Of a stretch of 64,000 nucleotides of DNA, positions 8,029-16,779 are shown in pieces. The number at the start of each line of letters is the position of its first letter. The stretch's first letter is position 1. The notes beneath the pieces are model-generated. The model saw only the letters and a program-made list of their open reading frames with translations, had not been told where the DNA came from and did not search any database. The DNA comes from a virus: the IMG/VR virus record IMGVR_UViG_3300048921_000363, positions 22,752-86,751 of that record, one strand, 5' to 3'. The position numbers were made by a program, and so were the translations under genes.

Positions 8029-9509
8029 GGTTTCTCCTGGTCGTCAGGGTGAGTATCGACCTCGACGAGCGTTCGGTAATTGAGGCCCAGCTTGCGGGCA
8101 CGTTGGGCGTCGGCCGCGTTCTCCGCATCGACGGCTTCGGCGTCGTAGCCAGTGCGCAGGCACATCTCACTGCGCGAGGCGAATCCGGCATTGACCTCCA
8201 GCATTCGCGCTTGCACGTCCTGTACTGGTTGGATGTAGGCCCAGCCTTGCGGCACCCAGCGAGTGCGCAGAAATTCGCGGCGGCGACTGGCGTAGTCCGG
8301 TAGGTCAATCACCCCAGCCAGCACGGCCATGTCCAGCCACGCGGCGCGTACCGGCCGGCAGAGCTGGTGGATGTAGACGTTGAATTGCAGCTGTTCGAGG
8401 CGGCGTCGGAACTCGTTCAGCACCACTCGCAGCGCCCGGTCGTTGATGCCTTTCATGTCACCGGTGAGGATCTCGTAAGGCGTGTCGGTGCCGGCTGCTG
8501 CGGCCATCAGTTGCTGACGCATGAAGTCCGGGTAGTTGTTGCCGGCGTCCGGTGGATTGGAGAACTCGACCTCCTCACCGGCTCCCAGCTCCTGCATGGT
8601 GCCAGGCTCCAGCGCGACCATCGGCGTGAAGCCGTCGCGGTCGGCGGTGATCAACTGGCCGGTGACCGGGTCGCGAGGAACCTGCCCCATGTCCGGCGAT
8701 GGGCGCTTGATGAAGCCGGCAAACAGGTTGGAGACCTCCTGCCGGAACAGCACCGCGTCGTCGTAGTTGTCCAGGCTGCGCAGCCGCTTGAGAACCGGCG
8801 ACATGCGCGGCACACCGCGCAACTGACCCGGTTCCAACGGTTCGAAGATGTGCAGCACCTGGCTGGACGGTACACGCACCAGCTGGTTGTAGCCGCTGTT
8901 GAGCGACGACGCGTCTCGCGGGTGCGAGCGATACATCCAGTAGGCTACGCGCTTGCCGGCCGGGTTGAACTCGATCCCGGCGCGGATGATGTTGCCGTCG
9001 CGGGTGGTTTCGAATTTGTCGTGCGGAACAAATTCCGGTGCCAGGGTCTGCAGTTGCAGTGGCACGACCAGGCCTTCGTCGAGACCGCGCGGACGCAACC
9101 GGACAAAGCACTCACCCGCCGTTTCGACCGTGCGAGCCACCAGCGCCTGCTGCCCATAGAAGTCACAAAGGCCGTCCGCATCCGACTCGTCGGCCCAGTC
9201 GTCCCATAGTTCTTGCAGCAGCGTGCGCAGTTCTTCGTCCTTGACCTTCGGGCGCGGTGTGATGCCGGTGCCGATCAGGTTGCTGACGCGCTTGTTGATC
9301 GCGTTGGCCGCATACGGGTCATTGCGTACCGCTGCCCGCGACCGGGCTCGCAGGTTGCGTAGTGCCGGGGTGTTGATGCTGTTGATGCCGTTATCGGAAG
9401 CATCCCAACTGGCCGAACGACGGCCCTCTCCGGCGCCTTCGTAGCTGGCCTTGATGTTCGATGGCAGCAAAAATCCGCTACGCGTCAGTGCCGGAAATTG
9501 TCGAGACAT
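8025..9509 (-). CDS. Portal protein (lambda gpB family)
   Basis: This 494-residue portal forms the dodecameric ring at the packaging vertex. The lambda-type N-terminal half carries YAANAINKRVSNLIGTGI near residue 70 and DFYGQQALVARTVETAGECF near residue 115; the C-terminal segment contains YASRRREFLRTRWVPQG. Its start overlaps the stop of the gpW gene by one base, and its end overlaps the protease start by 4 bp. Confidence 0.93.
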   Translation of the reverse strand: MSRQFPALTRSGFLLPSNIKASYEGAGEGRRSASWDASDNGINSINTPALRNLRARSRAAVRNDPYAANAINKRVSNLIGTGITPRPKVKDEELRTLLQELWDDWADESDADGLCDFYGQQALVARTVETAGECFVRLRPRGLDEGLVVPLQLQTLAPEFVPHDKFETTRDGNIIRAGIEFNPAGKRVAYWMYRSHPRDASSLNSGYNQLVRVPSSQVLHIFEPLEPGQLRGVPRMSPVLKRLRSLDNYDDAVLFRQEVSNLFAGFIKRPSPDMGQVPRDPVTGQLITADRDGFTPMVALEPGTMQELGAGEEVEFSNPPDAGNNYPDFMRQQLMAAAAGTDTPYEILTGDMKGINDRALRVVLNEFRRRLEQLQFNVYIHQLCRPVRAAWLDMAVLAGVIDLPDYASRRREFLRTRWVPQGWAYIQPVQDVQARMLEVNAGFASRSEMCLRTGYDAEAVDAENAADAQRARKLGLNYRTLVEVDTHPDDQEKP

Positions 9510-9715
9510 CAGATCCCCTTGCCTCCGTGACTGATCCGCACGACCCGCGAGCGCGGAGGGGCAGCACTGATAAGCGAGCTGCGGATTTCTTCACGAGCGC
9601 GGAGCAGTTCGTCGACGTCGCGGTATTCCACCGTTCGGTCGCTGTAACGCACGGTCTTTTCACCGCGTGCGATGGCGCGCTCGATGACATCGAGATGTTT
9701 TTGAGTAAAGGACAT
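9509..9715 (-). CDS. Head-tail joining protein gpW (lambda W family)
   Basis: This 68-residue protein is exactly the length of lambda gpW. It plugs the portal after packaging and prepares it for gpFII. It has two amphipathic helices around a short hairpin (RYSDRTVEYRDVDELLRARE). It lies between the terminase large subunit and portal genes, as in lambda. Confidence 0.85.
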   Translation of the reverse strand: MSFTQKHLDVIERAIARGEKTVRYSDRTVEYRDVDELLRAREEIRSSLISAAPPRSRVVRISHGGKGI

Positions 9716-9716
9716 A

Positions 9717-11744
9717 TCAGCGTCTCTTCAGATAACCGCTGGTGGAACTGCGGCGTTGAGGGGGTGCGGCTGGGCGTGTCTGCACGACCGGCGCGGCAGG
9801 TGGTGGTGGCGCGGCTTGAGCCTGTCGTACAGCAGCAGGCTCAGGCGTTTCCCCGTCGTCGACGCGCGCCCCCTGAACTGGCTTGATGCCGAGGGCATCG
9901 TCGAACAGACCAGACTGGGCCAGTGCCTGACGCACCCGGTCCCAGTCGTGTTCCTGGTAGCGGTTGATGCCGAGGTAATGGGCCATGGCCAGGCAGTACA
10001 CCATCAGGTCGAGCGCTTCGTTACGCTCGGCCTTACCCTTGACCCATTCGATGCGTTTGTGGCCGCGCACGTAGCGCACGACCTTGCGCTCGGCGACGCA
10101 CTGGGCAAAGAACTCGTCCGGCAGGTCATTGGCAAAGTGCAGCGATCCCGGGCCGTCCGGGAACGGATAGCGGTTGTAGATCCAGTCCTTTGCCGTGTCG
10201 GTGCCGACGAACCAGAGCTCGGCGCCGTTGCGTTCGGTCTGGCCTTTCCAGGTCACGTCGACCAGGGATGGGCGCTGTGCGATGACCGGCCTGCCCGGCT
10301 TGCTTGCGCCTTTGATGGCGAAAACGTTGCGCCAACGACGTACACGGCAGAACTGATAGACCTCGTCGGTGTGGTGACCGCCGGAGTCGACGCCAACGGC
10401 AAGGATGCCCAAGCCGACGCCGCAAGGATGCCGGTAGCGAGCCTTGAGTTTTTCGTCCAGTACGGACCAGGTGCGCTCGTCGGCTGGATCGCCCCAGATG
10501 ACCTGGTGATCGACCACCCAGCGCTCCATGCCGACGCCGAAGCCCATCACCATCATTTCCAGGCGGTTGGCCTGGACGTCGACGGCACCGGTCAGCATCA
10601 GCACACCGGCCGGCATCGCGCCGAGGGTGTAGGTCTCCTGCCGCGCCCGGGCGATCAGCACTTCCGCTTTGGTCTGTTCGAGCGCACTGTCCCAGACCTT
10701 GGCCAGACGGGTGTTGTAGAACACCTGCATCAAGCTCGTGTCGCCTTGGGCCTGGGCTTTTTTGGCGTCCTCGAATTCTTCGGCGAGCGAGGCCCAGTCC
10801 ATCCAGCCGGTCGGCGAGTAGAGGGAGTTGAGATGGAAGCCGACGGTCTTGCCGTCGCCGCTGCCATGGGCACGCCATTCACCTCGAGCAAGCATGTCGC
10901 TCTTGTGGTGTTCCTCGATCAGCACATCGCATTCAGGGCCTGCGCACTGGTAATGCACGGTGCTGTAGTCCTTGCTGTAGAGCAGGCGTTCCCATTCCAG
11001 CACCTGCATATGGCCGCAGGTGGGACATGGCACGTAGTAGTAACGCTGGTCACTGGAATCGAACAGGTCGGCGATTCGCGAGGCGCCCTTGATCGTCGGC
11101 GAGCTGGAGAAATAGATCTTGGCATTGCGACCGAAGTTGGTCGCCCGCGTCTCGGCCAGCTTGATGGGATCACCCTCCTGGCCGACATCATTCTCCCAAC
11201 GGTCAACTTCGTCGCCGTAGATGTAGCGTGCCGACAGCTCCGATAGGTTGGCCGCAGAACCGGCGGTGGTGACGTACAGCGCCCCCCCCTCGAATTCCTT
11301 GGTGTCCATCGTGTTGCGCGCATCCCGCGAACGGGTGGCCGCGACACGTTCGCGCAGAACAGGGGTGGCCTTGATAGTCTTGCTGATCCGCCCCGATACG
11401 CGCTTGGACAGGCCGAGGCTGGGCAGCAGCGCCAGGATGTTCGACGGCGCCATGTGGATCAGGCCGCCCATCCAGTTCAATGCGATCTGGGTTTTCATCA
11501 ACTGCGAGGCCACCATGGTGACCACGCGCCTGCAGGGATGAGCCGGCGACAGGCAACGCATTGGCTCGCGGGCGTAAGGTGTCCGTGAGGTGCGGTACTG
11601 GCCGGGCTCGGGGGCACCGGTGTCTCGCGGGATCCGCATGTACTCGTCGGCCCATTGATCGATCCAGAGATCTGGGTCGGGGCGCAGTCCACGGAAATAT
11701 GCCTCACGGTACACCTCTGCACCGTCAGGAAATTCCGTGTGCAT
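9717..11744 (-). CDS. Terminase large subunit (lambda gpA family)
   Basis: This 675-residue packaging ATPase and cos-cleaving nuclease has an N-terminal block with PWRD-like family spacing (GAPEPGQYRTSRTPYAREPM) and the ATPase helix VTMVASQLMKTQIALNWMGG. A zinc-ribbon-like CPTCGH...C...C segment follows near residues 238-270, then the C-terminal nuclease region with VDVQANRLEMMVMGFG. It ends in a proline-rich linker likely to contact the portal. The small subunit lies four bases upstream. Confidence 0.93.
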   Translation of the reverse strand: MHTEFPDGAEVYREAYFRGLRPDPDLWIDQWADEYMRIPRDTGAPEPGQYRTSRTPYAREPMRCLSPAHPCRRVVTMVASQLMKTQIALNWMGGLIHMAPSNILALLPSLGLSKRVSGRISKTIKATPVLRERVAATRSRDARNTMDTKEFEGGALYVTTAGSAANLSELSARYIYGDEVDRWENDVGQEGDPIKLAETRATNFGRNAKIYFSSSPTIKGASRIADLFDSSDQRYYYVPCPTCGHMQVLEWERLLYSKDYSTVHYQCAGPECDVLIEEHHKSDMLARGEWRAHGSGDGKTVGFHLNSLYSPTGWMDWASLAEEFEDAKKAQAQGDTSLMQVFYNTRLAKVWDSALEQTKAEVLIARARQETYTLGAMPAGVLMLTGAVDVQANRLEMMVMGFGVGMERWVVDHQVIWGDPADERTWSVLDEKLKARYRHPCGVGLGILAVGVDSGGHHTDEVYQFCRVRRWRNVFAIKGASKPGRPVIAQRPSLVDVTWKGQTERNGAELWFVGTDTAKDWIYNRYPFPDGPGSLHFANDLPDEFFAQCVAERKVVRYVRGHKRIEWVKGKAERNEALDLMVYCLAMAHYLGINRYQEHDWDRVRQALAQSGLFDDALGIKPVQGARVDDGETPEPAAVRQAQAAPPPPAAPVVQTRPAAPPQRRSSTSGYLKRR

Positions 11745-11748
11745 GGGT

Positions 11749-12351
11749 TCAGTCCGTTGTCATGGCGTGTTCAAGGTCGGCTGAAGAGAGGCGCTCGGCT
11801 TCTTCCAGCGTTCGACGGAAGGTGGCCGTCAGGTGTTTTTCGATCAGCCAGGGATCGGTCATAGCCGCGAGATCGTGGGACAGTTGCGGCAACGGGCCGA
11901 ACAACTGGTCGCGCAGCAAACGGCCGGCGTTGTAGGCACCGGTCTCGACCGCTTCCTTGGAGACCAGTGCGCCCTGGGCTTTGCCCAGCTCAATCTCGGC
12001 CAGCTTGGCCATGTTGTGTTCGCGCAGGGCGCGGGCTTTCTGGAAGTCGGGCAGCTTGCCGTCGCCGGTGATCACCTGCGGCGGCGCAGCCGTGGAAGTC
12101 GGCTCGACGGAAGTGGACAGTTGGCTGTACACGTCGCGCTGAATCCGGTCTTGTTGGTGTCGCTCGGCGACGGCGGCTTTGCTTGGGTCAGCGGTGTCGC
12201 GAATCAGCGCTTCGCTGGCCGGCACGTCCACCAGTTTTCCGTCCGGCGACAGCACCAGGCGGTTGTTGTTCTTCAACCAGGTGATGTAGCTCGGCGCCCT
12301 GCCGATCCGCGCCGCGAAGGCGCTTTTCGACAGGTAAGTTGGTTCTGTCAT
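11749..12351 (-). CDS. Terminase small subunit (Nu1-like)
   Basis: This 200-residue protein has an N-terminal winged helix-turn-helix (KSAFAARIGRAPSYITWLKN) that should recognise cos-proximal sites, and a C-terminal region predicted to bind the large subunit. The ATG at 12351 is preceded by GAAAGGAGGGC; an in-frame TTG at 12366 lies upstream of that ribosome-binding site and is not used here. It heads the head-gene block. Confidence 0.85.
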   Translation of the reverse strand: MTEPTYLSKSAFAARIGRAPSYITWLKNNNRLVLSPDGKLVDVPASEALIRDTADPSKAAVAERHQQDRIQRDVYSQLSTSVEPTSTAAPPQVITGDGKLPDFQKARALREHNMAKLAEIELGKAQGALVSKEAVETGAYNAGRLLRDQLFGPLPQLSHDLAAMTDPWLIEKHLTATFRRTLEEAERLSSADLEHAMTTD

Positions 12352-12517
12352 AAGCCCTCCTTTCAACGGCTTTTCAATGCAGACCTTTAAATTTCAATGG
12401 ATTGAATTTCAGTAAGCTGGGGGCGCTCCCGCTAACACTTTCCCGCGGGTTTCCGACCCCGTGTCCTTCAGATACCCCTAGGGTCCCCGGCGGTTTTCGG
12501 CGCACCAGATCGGTGCA
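12352..12517. other. Short non-coding region upstream of terminase; possible cos region
   Basis: This 166-base gap between the holin and the terminase small subunit holds two palindromes, CCCGCGGG (12442-12449) and ACCCCTAGGGT (around 12475-12485). In lambda the cos site lies just upstream of nu1, which is the corresponding place here, and a GC-rich palindromic core would fit. No sequence match to a known cos was recognised. Confidence 0.3.
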
Positions 12518-12862
12518 TCACCCCTGCTCGCCCCCGGCCGGCGGGACTTCGCAGACGCCCAGCCGTTTGGCGGCCCAGCGTTCGTACAACCCGATGGCCA
12601 CATCGGCACCGGCCATTGCCGTCAGGCAACCCAAGGCGCCCGCCGTCCAGATCGACATGCCAGCGGCGATCATCAACATCATCGCCGACACCCCGCAGAC
12701 AATGCAGGCCCCGGACCGAAGCGCGAGGCGGCGCATCAACGCCCAGCCCCGCGCCCCATCCTTGTCGGCCCGCCACATCTCCCCCGATACGCCGCCGACT
12801 AAAGCCAGGACGATCACTAACCAGATCGGCATCTCTGCCAGCGCTTGTTGCTCGTTTGTCAT
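12518..12862 (-). CDS. Phage holin
   Basis: This 114-residue small membrane protein has three likely membrane segments: MPIWLVIVLALVGGVSG near the N-terminus, SGACIVCGVSAMMLMIAAGM and TAGALGCLTAMAGADVAIGL. It has a charged C-terminus, the layout of class I-type phage holins. It would permeabilise the inner membrane at the end of the lytic cycle. I chose the ATG at 12862 (AGGGG upstream); the endolysin must lie outside the window, because none is adjacent. Confidence 0.75.
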   Translation of the reverse strand: MTNEQQALAEMPIWLVIVLALVGGVSGEMWRADKDGARGWALMRRLALRSGACIVCGVSAMMLMIAAGMSIWTAGALGCLTAMAGADVAIGLYERWAAKRLGVCEVPPAGGEQG

Positions 12863-12881
12863 CGCCAACCCCTAAACGCAA

Positions 12882-12905
12882 AAACCCGGCGCAATGGCCG
12901 GGTTT
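12882..12905 (-). terminator. Terminator upstream of the holin gene
   Basis: A perfect 9-bp stem AAACCCGGC/GCCGGGTTT with a 6-base loop is followed by TTTT on the minus strand. It could end transcripts from the primase/early region before the late operon and so be the terminator overcome by the Q-like protein at 13390-13749. Confidence 0.65.
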
Positions 12906-13094
12906 GGTGGTGTGGTGTCTGCCGCTCTCTGCGGTCGCACCTATCGAAGATGACTACTTTTTACAGGTCGATTCCGGTGGCAGCAACCCCGGTTTAATGC
13001 CACCCGGCGAATAAGTGGGTAACACCGGGTGAACGCCTAGCGAATGTCGGCGAATATCCCACCCCGGCATTCTGCTGTTTCGGCGGCGCCCCAT

Positions 13095-13365
13095 CTGTCC
13101 CACCATTCAGAATCGAAGTGGGACGTCTGAGAGCGCCTAAATCAGGGGCTTTGCCCCACTGTCCTACTTATCTCTCTCCTTTCTCGTGTAAAGGAAGAAT
13201 CTTAAAGAACACGCGTGCGCGTGAAACGCGCGTATTGCTGCCCGCTACGCTTACACGGGCGGGAGTCACTTTGTAGCGGGACGGTGGGACAGCCCAACAA
13301 CGACAAGGCCAGCACCTGTCCCACTGCATCAAAATGCAGCGGGACAAGACGGGCCAGCGGGACAT
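13095..13365. repeat. Iteron field: eight copies of a GTGGGACAG-type motif in both orientations
   Basis: Copies or close variants lie at 13095-13103 (CTGTCCCAC), 13118-13125 (GTGGGACG), 13159-13167 (CTGTCCTAC), 13276-13282 (GCGGGAC), 13284-13292 (GTGGGACAG), 13316-13324 (CTGTCCCAC), 13339-13347 (GCGGGACAA) and 13357-13365 (GCGGGACAT). No gene occupies 12906-13389. Phage P4 has short iterons (GGTGAACAG type) bound by its alpha primase-helicase at ori and crr, so this field beside the VirE/TOPRIM primase is a plausible origin. That role is inferred. Confidence 0.6.
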
Positions 13366-13389
13366 CAACAGCCGGACGAACGCCTGGGA

Positions 13390-13749
13390 TCACGCAGCCA
13401 ACCCCATCATCACGCCGAAGATCTGCAGGTGGGCGTCATGCAGACGCTGGTAGTACGTATCGCGGCCGCAACCGCAGTGCGCGTACCGCAAGCGCATATC
13501 AATATCGAGCGTGCAGTAATGTTCCCGCACAACCGTCACCAGCTCGGGCGCTAGATGCTTGGTCACGATCAACTCGATGTCGAGGGAACTCTCCAGCGGC
13601 GCACGAAAGGCCCGCCGCCCACGGATCAGTTGCCCATTGCTCTCCATCATCATGGCAACCATGTTCCCCCCAGCAAGCCCCCCTTTCGAATGTTCAGAAT
13701 GCAGCTCCTGCGCCCACAACCGAAGCAGCGAATCGATCTCCTTAATCAA
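13390..13749 (-). CDS. Putative antiterminator Q-like protein
   Basis: This protein of about 119 residues has a C-terminal helix-turn-helix-like segment GCGRDTYYQRLHDAHLQIFG, which resembles lambdoid Q-type antitermination proteins, and an upstream block ELVTVVREHYCTLDIDMRL. It sits just upstream of the holin and terminase in the late direction, where Q is expected. No ATG is near the start; a TTG at 13749 with GAGGAG seven bases upstream is chosen. It overlaps the primase gene end by 8 bp. Confidence 0.6.
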   Translation of the reverse strand: MIKEIDSLLRLWAQELHSEHSKGGLAGGNMVAMMMESNGQLIRGRRAFRAPLESSLDIELIVTKHLAPELVTVVREHYCTLDIDMRLRYAHCGCGRDTYYQRLHDAHLQIFGVMMGLAA

Positions 13750-15958
13750 AGCAAGGCTCCTCAATCGGTTCCCGCTTCAACGCCGAAGCACTGCCCCACC
13801 CTGCTGGCTTCTTATAAGCCCACGGCCGCTGACCACTCTTCACCAACGGCGGCAACCGAACACGACGCCATCCCAAGCGATGCATGATCGCTCCGACGCG
13901 CATCTGCTCCGGCTTGCCCCAATGCCCGAAGTCCAACTTCAACGCACTAGTCAGCACTTCGCTGCCGGTGGTGGTCTCGCCAATCTGCGACTCTTCCAGC
14001 CAGGTCAGAATCGGCCCTTCCCACTCGTCTACCACAAAGCGCTCGTCCTGCTCTTCGCCGAACATCGCCGCTTCATCCAGCGTCACCCACCAGATGTCGC
14101 CCGCGTCGTAACAGAACACTGCTTCAGCCCAGAGCTGATCGCGGATCGAACGCAACAGCTCCAAATCCACCTTGGTACACGCCACCGGCCAGTACCGTCG
14201 GTTACCGGTCGCGTCCTTCAGGTACTCGTCCTGGTTCGTCGTCCCCACGAACACGCACTGACGCGGCACATCCATCGTGCGACGGCCGTAGCTCTCGCGG
14301 TAGGTATCGGTCGACGCCGAGAAAAACTGCTTGGCCTTGGTACTCTCGGCCTTGTTGAAGCTGTCCAGCTCGCCCAGCTCGACGATCCACTTGCCCCGGA
14401 TCGCCTGAAAGCCATCCTTGTCGCCCAGGGCGAACGGCGTATCCATAAACCATTCGCCGCCGAGGATGCTCATCGCCGTGGACTTACCGGCGCCCTGCGC
14501 ACCCTCAAGAATCATCACCGAGTCAGCCTTGCAGCCCGGCTTCATCACCCGTGCCACGCCCGACAACATCCAGCGCTTACCGACCTTGCTCGAGTAATCG
14601 GTAGCATTCACGCCCATGACATCCGTGAGCCAGCTTTCCAGGCGCGGCACGCGATCCCACTCAAGCTTGCGCAGGTACTGCCGCACCGGATGAAACGCGT
14701 GATCATGCGCGACCACGCTCACCGCCTCGATCACATGCGATGCCTTCACCCGCAAGTTGTACTGCTGCGCGAGCCACTTCATTACCCGCACATCATCGAT
14801 GTCCGCCCAATCGCCCGTGCCGCCGCCATACGGCGCCGCACGCAGCTTCACGATCTTCGAACTGAACGCGCTGTAACTGATCACACCGGCCCAGCGTTCA
14901 TCATTGGCTAGGATCAGCTCGACGTTCTGCATGTGCGCAATCAACGCACCGCTTTCACTTCGAGCCAGCATGTCCTTCCAGCCACCAGCGGCCGGCGGCT
15001 TGACCACGGCCAGCACCTGACGGCGCACAGCCTCCAAACCTTCGGCAACATGCAGGTCGTTGAAGTCGGTCCACTTGATCTCCCGCTCACCGGAAAAGAT
15101 CGGCGCGACCACCTGGCCACCGACGATCAGCGCCGCGTTGCTAGCCTTCTCCTCACCAGGGTTCCAGGCATCGCCGTTCGGCTTCGTGGTCTTCCAGTCA
15201 TCGTCCCGACAGATGATCAACGGGCAGCCGGCGAACCGCTCGCGCATCGCCTTGCAAACCACCAGCAGGTTACCGGCGTCAAACGCGATGGACACGGTCA
15301 GCGACGTCGCCATATGCAGGCTAGCGCCGGTGGCGTAGCCTTCACACACCAGCACCGGCTCACCCGGATCCGGATGCGGCCCGATCAGATGAAAGGCGCC
15401 CTCCTTCGACATCCCATAGGGCCAGTACGTCTTGTCGCGACCGGTGTCTTCTTGTTTGGTTGGGTACACCACCTGCAGGCCGACAATCTCGTCGCGCACG
15501 TTGCACATCGGCACCAGGAACGCACCGGTGCGCGGCGCATACCGAACACCAATACCGACGATCTGCTTACGATCCAGATAGTCGCTCCGGCCCTTCTCCG
15601 GCATGCGCTTGAACATGCCCGCCGCACGCTTGGCCGCACGACGCGCTGCACTGGCAGCGATCTCGGCAGCCCGGCGCTTTGCCTCTTCCTGCCGAGCGCG
15701 CATGACCTCACGCTCTTCCGGCGACATCCGCCCGGCCTTGACCTTGATCTTCTGCGATTCACCCGAACGCCAGTCACCGAACGCGCCGAAAATCAGCGTC
15801 TCACCTTTCTCGGTGCGGTGCTCGTGGACGATGTACCAGCCGTTCTTTTCCTTGCCCTTGTCCTGCGCTGTTTTGCACCGGGTCAGCTTGCCAAACACCA
15901 GCGGCTGCGCAGGCTCCAGACCGTAATCCGCGAATTGCCCCAACACTTCATCGAGCAT
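13742..15958 (-). CDS. TOPRIM/VirE-type primase-helicase
   Basis: This 738-residue replication protein has an N-terminal coiled basic region (residues 85-120), a TOPRIM domain with VLVCEGYATGASLH near residue 203 and the acidic patch CRDDDW, then a VirE/P4-type ATPase with Walker A EGAQGAGKST near residue 485 and sensor GTTNQDEYLKDATGNRRYWP. It should prime and unwind DNA at the phage origin. The iteron field at 13095-13365 lies immediately downstream. It overlaps the preceding DksA-like gene by 11 bp. Confidence 0.9.
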   Translation of the reverse strand: MLDEVLGQFADYGLEPAQPLVFGKLTRCKTAQDKGKEKNGWYIVHEHRTEKGETLIFGAFGDWRSGESQKIKVKAGRMSPEEREVMRARQEEAKRRAAEIAASAARRAAKRAAGMFKRMPEKGRSDYLDRKQIVGIGVRYAPRTGAFLVPMCNVRDEIVGLQVVYPTKQEDTGRDKTYWPYGMSKEGAFHLIGPHPDPGEPVLVCEGYATGASLHMATSLTVSIAFDAGNLLVVCKAMRERFAGCPLIICRDDDWKTTKPNGDAWNPGEEKASNAALIVGGQVVAPIFSGEREIKWTDFNDLHVAEGLEAVRRQVLAVVKPPAAGGWKDMLARSESGALIAHMQNVELILANDERWAGVISYSAFSSKIVKLRAAPYGGGTGDWADIDDVRVMKWLAQQYNLRVKASHVIEAVSVVAHDHAFHPVRQYLRKLEWDRVPRLESWLTDVMGVNATDYSSKVGKRWMLSGVARVMKPGCKADSVMILEGAQGAGKSTAMSILGGEWFMDTPFALGDKDGFQAIRGKWIVELGELDSFNKAESTKAKQFFSASTDTYRESYGRRTMDVPRQCVFVGTTNQDEYLKDATGNRRYWPVACTKVDLELLRSIRDQLWAEAVFCYDAGDIWWVTLDEAAMFGEEQDERFVVDEWEGPILTWLEESQIGETTTGSEVLTSALKLDFGHWGKPEQMRVGAIMHRLGWRRVRLPPLVKSGQRPWAYKKPAGWGSASALKREPIEEPCFD

Positions 15959-16178
15959 GGCGAGCCCCTCTCAATTCCACGAGAGAAAGGCACCCAACGC
16001 ACTGCGTGCAGCCGGGTTGCGCCAAGCGACGAGCCTCAGAGATCGGGTCATCACACGTTTCGCAAAACAGAAACGAATGCGCCGCCAAGGCAGGCTTGGC
16101 GGAGAGAAGGCGTGCAGCAAGCGCTTGATCGATACGCTCTTGCACCAGGTCATTAGCAAAGTCAGCAATGTCAGCCAC
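15948..16178 (-). CDS. DksA/TraR-family zinc-finger protein
   Basis: This 76-residue TraR-like protein has a four-cysteine zinc finger (CETCDDPISEAR...CTQCVGC) near residues 42-63 and an N-terminal helix VADIADFANDLVQERIDQAL. TraR-type proteins bind the RNA polymerase secondary channel and mimic DksA with ppGpp. The start is a GTG at 16178 (GGGGTG upstream), overlapping the CII stop by 8 bp; the end overlaps the primase start by 11 bp. These overlaps hid it among longer frames. Confidence 0.8.
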   Translation of the reverse strand: MADIADFANDLVQERIDQALAARLLSAKPALAAHSFLFCETCDDPISEARRLAQPGCTQCVGCLSLVELRGARHAR

Positions 16179-16689
16179 GATCAACACCCCGCGTTGTCTG
16201 GTTGACATACGTGGCGCGGTTGAACATCCCCAGCAGCCCCTGAATCCCACGAAACACCTGCAGACGAATCGCGGCGAGTTCCTCATCAGTAACGACACCG
16301 TCACCAATGCTCTTAGCCCAGGTATCCGCCAGATCTGCCACCTGCCGGAAGTAATCCGCAATGCCGGTGGTCAATGTCTCGGGCATGTCATTGGTGTACG
16401 CCTCAGCCAGCTCCTGCCAGGTCGTGTCACCGACCAACGCATGCACCGCATCCAAAATGCGGCGATCCTTGGTCAACTCCAGAATCTCGCCGAACTCTTG
16501 AATGTTCACCGTATGGCTAGGGTGGGTTGGGGAAAGTTTGTGCTGCAGAGTGGTCGCATTCCGGCCGGTGGTGGCGGCGATGGCAGCTGCACCGCCGGGG
16601 TAGTCCCGGGCGGCATGGTAAAGCGCAAGATCGAGCGGCAAAACTTCCCGCTGCGCCCGGTCTAGAGAGCTCAGAATGATACGGCTCAT
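16171..16689 (-). CDS. Phage regulatory protein CII (CP76 family)
   Basis: This 172-residue protein belongs to the phage regulatory CII/CP76 family. The diagnostic N-terminal region LDLALYHAARDYPGGAAAIA is followed by the helix-turn-helix TTGRNATTLQHKLSP, near residues 20-55. These proteins influence the lysis-lysogeny choice. It follows the Cro-like gene in the leftward early transcript, with a structured rightward RNA candidate between them. Confidence 0.85.
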   Translation of the reverse strand: MSRIILSSLDRAQREVLPLDLALYHAARDYPGGAAAIAATTGRNATTLQHKLSPTHPSHTVNIQEFGEILELTKDRRILDAVHALVGDTTWQELAEAYTNDMPETLTTGIADYFRQVADLADTWAKSIGDGVVTDEELAAIRLQVFRGIQGLLGMFNRATYVNQTTRGVDRG

Positions 16690-16779
16690 GGCATTAATCC
16701 TTGTAAGTTGCCAGTGCCGCGCGACATGCAGTGGTGATACATTTGCCGCGTGGCTTGAAAGGGCCCAAACGCCGGCTAG

